21,357 bases of DNA, from contig CAZXIV010000020.1 in NCBI GenBank assembly GCA_964640945.1, positions 1-21,357 on the forward strand, in the 5' to 3' direction. Below are positions 13,114-19,836 of the stretch, one piece after another (position 1 is the stretch's first letter; each line of letters begins with the position of its first letter). The position numbers and the translations under genes were made by a program. The notes beneath the pieces are model-generated. The model was not told where the DNA came from, searched no databases, and saw only the letters and a program-made list of their open reading frames with translations. The stretch comes from JAGOUB01 sp964640945. GTDB taxonomy: Bacteria; Patescibacteriota; Gracilibacteria; Peribacterales; Peribacteraceae.

Positions 13114-14151
13114 TCAGGCGAGGCGATCGAAGGCGGTGACGAAGAAGCGGTCGGGGCGAAGATACTCGCTGAAGGCCGCGCGCGCGTCACGCTGGCGGCG
13201 GTCGATCTCGGCTGGCGAGGTTGCGGCCCACCACTCGCGTACGGCGCCAGCCAGGCGGTCGAGCCGGGTGAAATCGGTGCGGAGCAGGAACGAGTCGTAC
13301 TTTACGATATCCTCGAGGGGCAGCGGCGTCTGCGTATCGACGAAGAGCAGGATACGCCCCAGGCTGAGCGCTTCGTAAAAGCGATAGGAGTAATTGCCGT
13401 CGCCCTTTACCACGAGCGCCAAGTCACAGTCGCGCAGGTTTTCGACGTACTCACGCCGCGCCTGCTCGGGCGGTAGGCTGATGGTGGCGACGTGGCCGGA
13501 GTAGCTCTTGCGGATGAGGAAATTCGTGCGGATACCCGGCGCGTTCGTAAGGGCTTTGAGAGCGGCGCGGCGGAAGGTGAGACCTTTCTTTTCGGCCTGC
13601 AGGCGCGGGTCGCGGGCGAGCCGGGCGCGGATATCCACCAGGCCATTGCCCGCCCAAGTGCCCAGCGCATTCTTGAGATTCTTGTACTCCGACCAGCCAC
13701 AAAAACCGACCGCCGGTTCGTGTGGTTTGGGCCGCGGCACGAACGGCGCGCTGCCCTGCAAGTCCTCGCTGTAGGCCGGCATCATCTGTTCGTTTGGCCG
13801 AATGGAGTGGCGGTAGGCGGAAGAGACGAAGCTGACGCTATTCGGCAGCTCCACCACCCCCGGCGCGTCGCCGTAGTTCACAGTTACGATCGGTTTGCCG
13901 TGCCGGGTGGAGCGCTCGCTCAGGCGGGCAAGGTAGGCGTCGTCGTCTTTCACCTTCGAGAAGGCATGGGGGATGAGCAGAAAATCGGCCTCGGCGGGGT
14001 CTTCGGTGAGGCGGACCAGTGGTTCGGTGAAGCAGTTGAACGCCCGATCGACAAACGGGTTCTTGCCGTTTCCCGCGATTCTGCCCAGATTGGGGTAGAG
14101 GAGCGGCAGATGCGGCAGATCAGGCCGGCGATCGATATGGGCCGTACGCAC
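13114..14151 (-). CDS. Exostosin-like glycosyltransferase (GT47-type)
   Basis: 345 aa. The pattern fits the exostosin family: EADFLLIPHAFSKV early, VGFCGWSEY in the middle, and the conserved donor-binding block LVVKGDGNYSYRFYEALSLGRILLFVD followed by PLEDIVKYDSF. Enzymes of this family transfer sugars in surface or extracellular polysaccharide synthesis. The protein has no signal peptide or membrane span, so it is probably cytoplasmic. The start is GTG 14149-14151 with no Shine-Dalgarno; TAGGCT lies exactly 6 nt upstream. It is divergent from the 14217 transferase across a 65-bp gap and coupled to the GT4 gene downstream. Confidence 0.85.
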   Translation of the reverse strand: MRTAHIDRRPDLPHLPLLYPNLGRIAGNGKNPFVDRAFNCFTEPLVRLTEDPAEADFLLIPHAFSKVKDDDAYLARLSERSTRHGKPIVTVNYGDAPGVVELPNSVSFVSSAYRHSIRPNEQMMPAYSEDLQGSAPFVPRPKPHEPAVGFCGWSEYKNLKNALGTWAGNGLVDIRARLARDPRLQAEKKGLTFRRAALKALTNAPGIRTNFLIRKSYSGHVATISLPPEQARREYVENLRDCDLALVVKGDGNYSYRFYEALSLGRILLFVDTQTPLPLEDIVKYDSFLLRTDFTRLDRLAGAVREWWAATSPAEIDRRQRDARAAFSEYLRPDRFFVTAFDRLA

Positions 14152-14157
14152 CGATTC

Positions 14158-14163
14158 AGCCTA
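14158..14163 (-). promoter_or_regulatory. Putative -10 box (TAGGCT) for the exostosin-like gene
   Basis: On the minus strand TAGGCT is followed by six bases (GAATCG) and the GTG start. Confidence 0.35.
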
Positions 14164-14204
14164 TCCGCTCGGCCTGGGGAGTGGAAGCGCCGCCCGCCCC
14201 CCGC

Positions 14205-14210
14205 TAGCCT
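14205..14210 (+). promoter_or_regulatory. Putative -10 box (TAGCCT) for the 14217 transferase
   Basis: TAGCCT lies exactly 6 nt (GGGCTC) before the ATC at 14217, closely resembling TAGCAT-TGGGCT-ATG before mutM. Confidence 0.4.
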
Positions 14211-14216
14211 GGGCTC

Positions 14217-15248
14217 ATCGCCAAGCTCTACCACCAGATCCTCGAGCCGGCTTTCAAGAAATTCTCGGTCGCGACCGCCTGCAAAACCGGTCTGCCGAGT
14301 CTGCTGTATTACCTCAAACGACCGGCGCTTACGCCCTCGGACAAGCTCGCGCTCTTCACGATGAATATTCTCCCGCCGATGGGACGCGTGTGGCATCACT
14401 TCGCCAAGAAACATCTGGGCGACCAGGTTGAGATCACGATCTTCGACTGCTCGGGCCGGCTTGATCCCAAGCACTTCCCCGGCGCGACGGTGCAGCGCTT
14501 CATCAACCTCTACGCTTCGGCGAAGAGCGACGAATTTTTGTATCATATCGCGAAGCATCGGCCGCTCGGTTGGATCTGCGACGACGACGTCTTTTTTGTG
14601 AGCGACGAATCGATCCGCGTGCTTAAACGGGAGTTCGCCGTGCCGAAGACCGCCACGGTCAGCCTCCGGGCGCGCAAGTGGTGGGAGTTTGATATCGATG
14701 GTCAGGCCTATCCCGTCTCTGGTAGCTACAGCATCGCCTTCGACCGGAAGATTTTCTGCGAACAAGAACAACTCTCGCTCGCGCCCGCCGACGGCAACAC
14801 CCATAACCGCTCACTCAACGGCAAGCCCCTCACGCGCTACGACACGGGCGACCTGAGTAACGAGCTCCTCCTCCGGCGCGGCTATCGTTGCTACGTCAGT
14901 CCGGACGGCGAGAGTAAGCGCTGTCTGGCCTCATTCTCGGGCTTGAGCGGCGCCGTCATTTTGCTTTGGCTCTATCAGACTCCAGAGGAGGTGTTGGCCT
15001 ACCTCAAAGATCCCCCTAAAGAGGCCTGGGCCGGCACGATGCTCTTTGGCATCCTCTCGGCCATGCTGGCCATTTGGACCATCCAGGACCTGCATCAAAT
15101 CATCACCGGCGCGCCTTATCCGCTGCCCACGCTGCCGCCCCGCGAGAAGCTGCAGAAACTGGCGGAAGACGTGACCCCCTTCCTCCCTAAGGACCTCTCC
15201 TTCCAGTGGGTGGAAGATGTCCGTACCCAACTCCTGGCGGCGGTCTAA
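14217..15248 (+). CDS. GT-A-like glycosyltransferase, probable ATC start
   Basis: 343 aa if started at ATC 14217; the first ATG (14361) gives 295 aa. The DxD-type motif GWICDDDVFF suggests a GT-A fold with a metal-bound nucleotide sugar; a later part (YDTGDLSNELLLRRGYRCYV) fits the acceptor-side region. The ATG at 14361 falls inside what looks like the first core strand (KLALFTMNILPP), so a start there would truncate the fold. The 48 upstream codons are open, C/G-ending like the rest of the gene and encode a plausible amphipathic N-terminus (AKLYHQILEPAFKKF). They contain no ATG, GTG or TTG and are bounded by TAG at 14205. The exact GT family is not recognised. It is part of the surface polysaccharide cluster, 18 bp upstream of mutM. 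Confidence 0.72.
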   Translation: MAKLYHQILEPAFKKFSVATACKTGLPSLLYYLKRPALTPSDKLALFTMNILPPMGRVWHHFAKKHLGDQVEITIFDCSGRLDPKHFPGATVQRFINLYASAKSDEFLYHIAKHRPLGWICDDDVFFVSDESIRVLKREFAVPKTATVSLRARKWWEFDIDGQAYPVSGSYSIAFDRKIFCEQEQLSLAPADGNTHNRSLNGKPLTRYDTGDLSNELLLRRGYRCYVSPDGESKRCLASFSGLSGAVILLWLYQTPEEVLAYLKDPPKEAWAGTMLFGILSAMLAIWTIQDLHQIITGAPYPLPTLPPREKLQKLAEDVTPFLPKDLSFQWVEDVRTQLLAAV

Positions 15249-15254
15249 CAGGGG

Positions 15255-15260
15255 TAGCAT
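15255..15260 (+). promoter_or_regulatory. Putative -10 box (TAGCAT) for leaderless mutM
   Basis: TAGCAT is followed by six bases (TGGGCT) and the ATG at 15267. Confidence 0.4.
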
Positions 15261-15266
15261 TGGGCT

Positions 15267-16124
15267 ATGCCCGAGTTGCCCGAAGTCGAAACCGTTCGTA
15301 AAAGCCTGGAGCGTTACCTCCCCGGCCTGCGCATTGAGGGCGTGGAGATTCGCCATGCCAAGAGCGTTCGTGGCGATGCGGCCTTTGCCTCGTGGCTCAC
15401 CGGCCGGACCATCGCGGCGGTGGAGCGGCGGGCGAAGCTGCTCATTATTCGCTTTCACGATGATAAGGACGTGCTGACGATTCATCTCAAAATGACGGGC
15501 CAGCTGCTCTTTAAGAAGGGGGCGCTCAAAGCCGGCGGGGGCCATAGCCTCTCTAAAAGCGTCGATGAGCTTGATGAGCGCCATGCCCGCGTCATCCTCC
15601 TGCTCCCCGCCGGCGCGCGGCTGGTGTTTAACGATCTGCGTCTTTTTGGCTATTTGAAGCGACTGCCACCCGATCGTCTGGCGCAGGACCTAGCCGGCTA
15701 CGGCCCCGAGCCGGGGACGCCGGGTTTCACACTCGAGGTCTTTACGAAGGTGCTCGGCCAGCGGGTGGCGCCGCTCAAAGCGGTGCTCCTCGACCAAAAA
15801 AAGATCGGCGGGCTCGGCAATATCTACGTGGATGAAGCCTGCTTCCGCGCCAAGGTGCGGCCCACGCGCCGGGCCGGATCGCTCACTAAGGCGGAGATGA
15901 AAGCCCTCCACGCCGCCTGTAGTGATGTTATCGAGGAGTCGATTGCCATGGGTGGCACCACCTTTCGCAGTTACACCGACGCCGATGGTAAAAGCGGCGG
16001 ATTCGTGGCTAAACTCCGCGTGTACGGGCGCCAGGGTCAGCGGTGCCTGCGCTGCCAAGGGACGATCAAGAAGACCGTCTGCGCCGGGCGCGGCACGCAC
16101 TATTGCCCGGAGTGTCAGCGGTAG
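15267..16124 (+). CDS. mutM: Formamidopyrimidine-DNA glycosylase (Fpg/MutM)
   Basis: 285 aa, normal length. It removes oxidised purines such as 8-oxoguanine and nicks the abasic site. The N-terminus MPELPEVETV provides the catalytic proline and glutamate. K57 in ERRAKLL is the conserved lysine. The helix-two-turn-helix region includes QKKIGGLGNIYVDEACF, and the C-terminal zinc finger has CLRCQGTIKK and CPECQ, with the conserved arginine in GRGTHYC. The start is fixed because proline 2 must follow the initiator methionine. It lies 18 bp after the transferase. A 7-bp hairpin without a T-run directly follows the stop (16125-16155), at the edge of the AT-rich restriction island. Confidence 0.98.
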   Translation: MPELPEVETVRKSLERYLPGLRIEGVEIRHAKSVRGDAAFASWLTGRTIAAVERRAKLLIIRFHDDKDVLTIHLKMTGQLLFKKGALKAGGGHSLSKSVDELDERHARVILLLPAGARLVFNDLRLFGYLKRLPPDRLAQDLAGYGPEPGTPGFTLEVFTKVLGQRVAPLKAVLLDQKKIGGLGNIYVDEACFRAKVRPTRRAGSLTKAEMKALHAACSDVIEESIAMGGTTFRSYTDADGKSGGFVAKLRVYGRQGQRCLRCQGTIKKTVCAGRGTHYCPECQR

Positions 16125-16155
16125 AGGGATGAGCCTTGGTATGGCGACCATCCCT
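16125..16155 (+). other. Hairpin after mutM at the island boundary
   Basis: AGGGATG (16125-16131) pairs with CATCCCT (16149-16155). There is no T-run, so it is at best a weak terminator or an mRNA 3'-end stabiliser; base composition changes sharply just beyond it. Confidence 0.35.
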
Positions 16156-16168
16156 TGAACAGTGGGCA

Positions 16169-16861
16169 CTAGAAAATGTAATAACGGATACTTGTCTCGG
16201 CAACTTCTTTCATAATCTCAAACAATTCTTGTACTTCCCATTTTTTGACTCTGAAAAACATGGAGACCGGCGAATAGCCTTCGCGCTTAAACACAAAGAT
16301 TCTATTCAAAGGGTAAAACTCATTCATGGTAATGACTCTATCGTTAATAGATGACTCTTTATGAAAGTCATCGCCCCATCCAAAACAAACAAACGGCGTG
16401 ATATTCTCATATCGCAACGTTGAGCGGAAGCCGATGAGATTTTTCCCCAGACGCTCAATGGCGTTTCCGGCCGCTTGGTTTTTCTTGCCTTCTGCCCGCC
16501 GAAGGTCATTTGTCCCCTGTCTTTTCATTTCCACGGCCAGCACGATTCTTTTGTAGCTGTCCTCTCCTTTTTTTCTTAAAATCAGGATTCCACCATCAGG
16601 TTTGATGCTGGAGGCCTCTTTTGTGAGAGTCGCAAACTCGGCTCTCTGATTGTATGAACGAATGATGTGCATCAACTGGTGCAATTCAATGGATGTGATG
16701 TATTCCAAAGAATATCCCAGGCTTTTCAGCTTCAATCGGTTTTCTAGATACGTAATCACCTTGTGCATCGCTTCTGCCACGGCCTTATCGTCACCCTTGG
16801 ATAATTCGTTTTTCGGCTTATGTTGGCCTTTATTAAGCCGTAACTGCTCGCTGTAGCCCAT
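16169..16861 (-). CDS. EcoRI-family type II restriction endonuclease
   Basis: 230 aa. It matches EcoRI in its two most diagnostic blocks. SSIKPDGG (D89) with VLAVEMKRQG (E111, K113) reproduces the PD-(D/E)xK site, in which EcoRI uses D91, E111 and K113. AAGNAIERLGKN (N133, R137) matches the EcoRI segment around N141 and R145 that contacts the AATT core. The C-terminal FEIMKEVAETSIRYY also aligns with EcoRI FEIMFDISTTSLR. It is therefore probably an active enzyme cutting an AATT-containing site, perhaps GAATTC. The outer contacts cannot be inferred. It is about 45 aa shorter than EcoRI. Its start overlaps the upstream methylase gene by 29 bp. The gene is much AT-richer than its neighbours (18 G/C of 60 at 16201-16260), indicating transfer. 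Confidence 0.9.
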   Translation of the reverse strand: MGYSEQLRLNKGQHKPKNELSKGDDKAVAEAMHKVITYLENRLKLKSLGYSLEYITSIELHQLMHIIRSYNQRAEFATLTKEASSIKPDGGILILRKKGEDSYKRIVLAVEMKRQGTNDLRRAEGKKNQAAGNAIERLGKNLIGFRSTLRYENITPFVCFGWGDDFHKESSINDRVITMNEFYPLNRIFVFKREGYSPVSMFFRVKKWEVQELFEIMKEVAETSIRYYIF

Positions 16862-17504
16862 GAGAAGGCAGGGGAGTATTCAAGTTACGAAGAAAGTAAT
16901 GCCCTTTTAATTGGGGGAGATTGAAGATGAGCACTTCACTATGGAACAAGATGTCTTCAAAAACATCTTTCGGCAACGAAATAATGCTCGTGATGTCGGG
17001 ATATTCCTTGGTTACAAACTTCTGCCAACGCTTACTTTCAATAGTTTGGTTCAATCGGAATCCGTAGGGAGTGAACATCACAATCGGGATTTTCGTACCA
17101 AACAACTCAAGGGCTTTTTGCAACCACACCTCCGGGAGGAGCGGCCTCCCGCCATAATTTGCCGCAATGTACGCCTTGGTCTTCACGTCGATATTAAAGG
17201 GAGGATTCATGATCACGAGTGAGATATCCGTTCCGGTCTTTTTCTTATCAATGGAAAGGTAGTTATCCACTATTGTTCGCGGAAATCCCTGGTCTTCAAT
17301 ATCCACGCCTCGGACACGAAAACCAGCTTTCTTCCACGGTTTTAAGAGCGATCCCTGCCCGACGCACGGATCGAAAATAACTCCATCTTGGGTGTTAAAA
17401 TGAGGACTCAGGATCTCAAACAGGAATTCGCTCACATAATCGGGTGTGAAGACGGTTGCCCGTTTTTCATTCTGATAGAAATTGTTGCGGTCAACTCTGT
17501 ACAT
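16833..17504 (-). CDS. Small DNA N6-adenine-type methyltransferase of the EcoRI-like R-M system
   Basis: 223 aa from ATG 17502-17504; a TTG at 17532 would add ten residues. Motif I is FDPCVGQGSLL (about 44-54), motif IV is NPPF (100-103), and FTPDYVSEFLFEIL before motif I resembles motif X, the order of the gamma-like N6-adenine class. The late SEVLIFNLPQLKGHYFL segment closes the catalytic fold. It is small for a stand-alone methylase, with little room for a separate target-recognition domain, and does not resemble my recollection of M.EcoRI. It presumably protects host sites from the adjoining nuclease. No Shine-Dalgarno; TACACT lies exactly 6 nt before the ATG. Low GC like the nuclease gene. 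Confidence 0.85.
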   Translation of the reverse strand: MYRVDRNNFYQNEKRATVFTPDYVSEFLFEILSPHFNTQDGVIFDPCVGQGSLLKPWKKAGFRVRGVDIEDQGFPRTIVDNYLSIDKKKTGTDISLVIMNPPFNIDVKTKAYIAANYGGRPLLPEVWLQKALELFGTKIPIVMFTPYGFRLNQTIESKRWQKFVTKEYPDITSIISLPKDVFEDILFHSEVLIFNLPQLKGHYFLRNLNTPLPSHGLQRAVTA

Positions 17505-17510
17505 GGCCCG

Positions 17511-17516
17511 AGTGTA
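17511..17516 (-). promoter_or_regulatory. Putative -10 box (TACACT) for the methylase gene
   Basis: On the minus strand TACACT, then six bases (CGGGCC), then ATG, identical in layout to pilD. It would drive the methylase-nuclease operon. Confidence 0.45.
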
Positions 17517-17615
17517 CAAGTGACCACTAGACAAAAATAGAGGGTATGATCGTATCGGGATTTACCGTCAAGTGAAATCAAGGATGCCCTGCCCTTGTGC
17601 GTCATGTCTCCGCTG

Positions 17616-17635
17616 CTCCCTTATTTTGAAGGGAG
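17616..17635. other. Hairpin between the R-M island and the TrpR-like gene
   Basis: CTCCCTT (17616-17622) and AAGGGAG (17629-17635) flank ATTTTG. No T-run follows on either strand. The remaining 17505-17678 gap has only this, the methylase promoter box and the TrpR-like promoter region. Confidence 0.45.
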
Positions 17636-17651
17636 AGTGTTCTTGTGGACC

Positions 17652-17667
17652 GGTACGTCGGTACGAT
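17652..17667 (+). promoter_or_regulatory. Direct repeat overlapping the putative -10 of the TrpR-like gene
   Basis: CGGTACGT and CGGTACGA occur back to back just upstream of the gene; TACGAT (17662-17667) at the second copy could be the -10, 11 nt from the ATG. A tandem site for an HTH protein beside its own gene suggests autoregulation. Confidence 0.35.
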
Positions 17668-17678
17668 AGATTGGCGTT

Positions 17679-17987
17679 ATGGCTGCGAAGCGTTCCCAGA
17701 CCGATGACCTGGCCAAGCTGGTGAGCGCCGTGCGCACCAAGGGCGAAACTGAGCGCTTGTTGGCCGATTTGCTGACGCCTCAGGAGATCGAGGAATTGGA
17801 TATGCGCTGGCGGATTATCCAAGAACTTCACCGCGGGCGTCCGCAGCGCGAGATCGCCGAGAAGCTCGGCGTGAGCATCAGTAAAATTACGCGCGGCTCG
17901 CGCGCCCTGCAGTACGGCAGCGGCGGTTTTGCGTTCTTCTTGAAGCGCCTCCGAAAACCCGGTCCGCCTACAAAGAAGCGGTCGTGA
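17679..17987 (+). CDS. TrpR/YerC-family DNA-binding protein
   Basis: 102 aa. It fits the small TrpR-superfamily regulators of the YerC/YecD group: ADLLTPQEIEELDMRWRIIQEL, then a helix-turn-helix (GRPQREIAEKLGVSISKITRGSRALQYG, about residues 53-80), and a short C-terminal helix with a basic tail. These proteins are helical dimers binding operator DNA; a tryptophan co-repressor role cannot be assumed because the family is broad. No trp genes are nearby. It lies just beyond the R-M island and points away from it, and could regulate itself through the repeat at 17652-17667. The start at ATG 17679 lacks a Shine-Dalgarno. Confidence 0.85.
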   Translation: MAAKRSQTDDLAKLVSAVRTKGETERLLADLLTPQEIEELDMRWRIIQELHRGRPQREIAEKLGVSISKITRGSRALQYGSGGFAFFLKRLRKPGPPTKKRS

Positions 17988-18050
17988 CAACTTCATTAGA
18001 AGCGAGGCGATCGTGCGTACACGTCACCGCCACTGTCATCGATGGAGAAC

Positions 18051-18140
18051 TGGCGGAGAGGGGGAGATTCGAACTCCCGAGACCCTTTCAGGTCTACGCG
18101 CTTTCCAAGCGCGCGCACTAGGCCACTATGCGACCTCTCC
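18051..18140 (-). tRNA. tRNA-Ser (anticodon GGA)
   Basis: On the minus strand the acceptor GGAGAGG (18140-18134) pairs with CCTCTCC (18061-18055), with G discriminator and encoded CCA (complement of 18051-18053). The anticodon loop TTGGAAA gives GGA; a long variable arm, as in class II tRNAs, precedes the T arm GGGAGTTCGAATCTCCC. 90 nt. Confidence 0.97.
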
Positions 18141-18154
18141 AGCTGGACGGTGAT

Positions 18155-18160
18155 GTTATA
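18155..18160 (-). promoter_or_regulatory. -10 box for tRNA-Ser
   Basis: TATAAC on the minus strand ends 14 nt before the mature tRNA 5' end. The -35 is not clear. The rest of 18161-18282 shows no gene. Confidence 0.4.
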
Positions 18161-18282
18161 GAAAGAACAAGGGGAGAGTGCGCCGGCGGCACTAGGCGGC
18201 TAGGGCGACTTCTCCAGCATTTCGATGGGGACAGAAAGAGCGAAGGGGAGTGTAACAGGCCGGACCCTAGGACGGAATCCCG

Positions 18283-18744
18283 TCAATCGGGCATTTGCAC
18301 CAACATTCGTTCGAATTCCCCGAGCATAGCGACGACGTTGGGGGCCAGCGGGCAGGGCTCCTGGTCGGCCAGGGCCCTGAGCTCAGCGAAGTTGTACCAG
18401 CGGATGGGTCCGATCTTCTTTGGTTCCAGGCCTTCCACCGGTTCGCCGTTGATGTCACACAGGAGGTTATGGACGATGAATTTTCCCTCCACCGACTCGG
18501 TCTCGAAGTCGTCCATGCGGCCAGTGATAGTCGCCTCGCGGCCGATCTCTTCCTGGATTTCGCGTTTGATGGCGGCCTCTAAATCTTCGCCCGACTCAAC
18601 CTTACCGCCGGGGAATTCCAGACGGATGCCATACTTGATATTGGTGACGAGCAGCAGCTTGCCGCCGCGTATAATCACGCCCGCGACTAAATCGCGCCGG
18701 GGCTTCTCGAGACCGCCTTCGAATGAGGGCGGAACGTCGGGCAT
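18283..18744 (-). CDS. Nudix hydrolase
   Basis: 153 aa. The Nudix box at residues 47-69 is complete (GKVESGE, then seven residues, then REIQEEIG), so the catalytic glutamates are present. Nudix enzymes hydrolyse nucleoside diphosphates linked to another group, for example oxidised dNTPs; the substrate cannot be read here. The domain is flanked by a strand-rich core (LVAGVIIRGGKLLLV; FIVHNLLCDINGE). It starts five bases after the rpmB stop, so it is co-transcribed with ribosomal protein L28. No Shine-Dalgarno. A 5-bp hairpin (18271-18284) overlaps its TGA stop. Confidence 0.92.
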   Translation of the reverse strand: MPDVPPSFEGGLEKPRRDLVAGVIIRGGKLLLVTNIKYGIRLEFPGGKVESGEDLEAAIKREIQEEIGREATITGRMDDFETESVEGKFIVHNLLCDINGEPVEGLEPKKIGPIRWYNFAELRALADQEPCPLAPNVVAMLGEFERMLVQMPD

Positions 18745-18749
18745 GGATG

Positions 18750-18959
18750 TTAGATGGAGCGTCCGGCCTGCAGGCGCTTGGCCAGCGTGCGGAGGTAGCT
18801 CGCTGCCACCTTCATGGTCACGAACGTGCCGCTCTTGGGGTCGAAAACACGCTTCTTCTGGACGTTTGCCTTAAACGTCCGGCGGGTGGCGCGCAGCGAG
18901 TGGCTGCGGTTGTTGCCGAAGGCGGTTCCTTTGCCGGTTTTGGAGCAGCGATGAGCCAT
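18750..18959 (-). CDS. rpmB: 50S ribosomal protein L28
   Basis: 69 aa. MAHRCSKTGKGTAFGNNRSHS followed by RRTFKANVQKKRVFD is the L28 signature, and length is normal. The ATG at 18957-18959 fits the family; an in-frame ATG at 18998 would add 13 unrelated residues. One Cys (C5) of the ancestral zinc ribbon is visible near the N-terminus, without the full four-cysteine set. A promoter with TTGACC, 17-nt spacing and TAATCT lies directly upstream, predicting a leader of only about 3-4 nt. It is followed by the Nudix gene after five bases. Confidence 0.96.
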   Translation of the reverse strand: MAHRCSKTGKGTAFGNNRSHSLRATRRTFKANVQKKRVFDPKSGTFVTMKVAASYLRTLAKRLQAGRSI

Positions 18960-18969
18960 TGGGACCGCG

Positions 18970-18998
18970 AGATTACCCACCACCTGAAGAAAGGTCAA
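18970..18998 (-). promoter_or_regulatory. rpmB promoter
   Basis: On the minus strand TTGACC, a 17-nt spacer and TAATCT, whose end is 10 nt from the rpmB ATG. The -35 matches five of six positions. Confidence 0.5.
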
Positions 18999-19026
18999 AT
19001 AATTCCGACATGCTTCCGGGGCCCGC

Positions 19027-19032
19027 TATGAT
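19027..19032 (+). promoter_or_regulatory. -10 box (TATGAT) for the M50 protease
   Basis: TATGAT matches five of six consensus positions and ends 8 nt before the ATG at 19041, giving a leaderless or near-leaderless mRNA. Confidence 0.5.
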
Positions 19033-19040
19033 GCCCGGCG

Positions 19041-19724
19041 ATGCCACTCCTCCACTTTCTCCAGCCCACGTACCTCCTGGCCGCCCTGCTGGCGATTACC
19101 ATCCACGAAGCCTGCCACGCCTTTGCCGCAAAGCGGCTCGGGGACGATACCGCCGAGATGATGGGCCGCCTCACCTTAAACCCCCTCGCCCACCTCGATC
19201 TGCTCGGGAGCATCCTCTTTCTGACCGTCGGGTTTGGTTGGGCCAAGCCCGTGCCCGTCGATTCCCGAAACTTCCGTCACCCCGTGCGCGACATGGCGCT
19301 GGTGGCCTTGGCCGGCCCGGCGAGCAACCTCGTGCTGGCGGCGATCGCGTACCTGCTCCTCTCGGCCCTCGCCCCGACGTTCTCCCAAGGAGAATTGGCC
19401 GCGCTGGTCGACGGTACCTCCACCGGGAATCCGCTGGTGACGGTCATCTTCCAGGTACTCCGCCAGTCGCTGTTCGTGAACCTCGCGCTGATGGCCTTTA
19501 ACCTTCTGCCGGTGGCGCCGCTCGACGGCAGTAAGATCCTTCAGCCGTTTATTCCTTGGCGCTTCGCCGATCTCTATGACCAGTTCCTGGTGCGCGGCCC
19601 CATTCTCCTGCTCTTCCTCATTTTGGCGGGTGATTTCCTTGGTTTCCCTTTCCTGAGCCGCTGGGTGTTTGGCATCAGTTCGGCCGCCCTCCACCTGTTT
19701 CAATGGCTGACGCCGTGGTGGTAA
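19041..19724 (+). CDS. Site-2 protease family zinc metalloprotease (M50)
   Basis: 227 aa, polytopic. HEACH at 22-26 is the HExxH zinc site in the first membrane helix, and FNLLPVAPLDG (about 153-163) supplies the third ligand D162. GWAKPVPVDSRNFRHPVRDMALVALAGPASN between them is typical of the short bacterial SREBP-type protease group (M50B). Such enzymes cleave within membrane segments; substrate unknown. The ATG start is supported by TATGAT 8 nt upstream. It is divergent from rpmB and followed by pheT across repeat element copy C. Confidence 0.93.
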   Translation: MPLLHFLQPTYLLAALLAITIHEACHAFAAKRLGDDTAEMMGRLTLNPLAHLDLLGSILFLTVGFGWAKPVPVDSRNFRHPVRDMALVALAGPASNLVLAAIAYLLLSALAPTFSQGELAALVDGTSTGNPLVTVIFQVLRQSLFVNLALMAFNLLPVAPLDGSKILQPFIPWRFADLYDQFLVRGPILLLFLILAGDFLGFPFLSRWVFGISSAALHLFQWLTPWW

Positions 19725-19729
19725 AGAAC

Positions 19730-19830
19730 GGTATTGGGTTATCTGGTATTACGTATTAAGTATGAAAGAGCATTTCTAGGCCTATGTTGGTTTGCATACT
19801 TAATACTTCATACTCAATACTTTATACTTC
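19730..19830 (+). repeat. Heptamer inverted-repeat element, copy C
   Basis: It starts five bases after the M50 stop. The left arm (19730-19767) has degenerate GTATNNR units ending GTATTAA, GTATGAA; the right arm (19794-19830) has four to five inverted units. The last inverted unit contributes TATACT (19823-19828), the likely -10 of pheT. Confidence 0.78.
19823..19828 (+). promoter_or_regulatory. -10 box (TATACT) for pheT inside repeat copy C
   Basis: TATACT matches five of six positions and ends 8 nt before the ATG at 19837; no Shine-Dalgarno is present. Confidence 0.45.
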
Positions 19831-19836
19831 TTTCGT

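Noticed and set aside
13492..14364. 290-codon forward frame across the exostosin-like gene
   Set aside because: Shadow of a well-supported reverse gene; no recognisable domain and it would overlap the divergent promoters.
16169..17504. Avoidance of GAATTC as evidence for EcoRI specificity
   Set aside because: At least five GAATTC sites are visible in the window, including one in the methylase gene, so there is no sign of site depletion.
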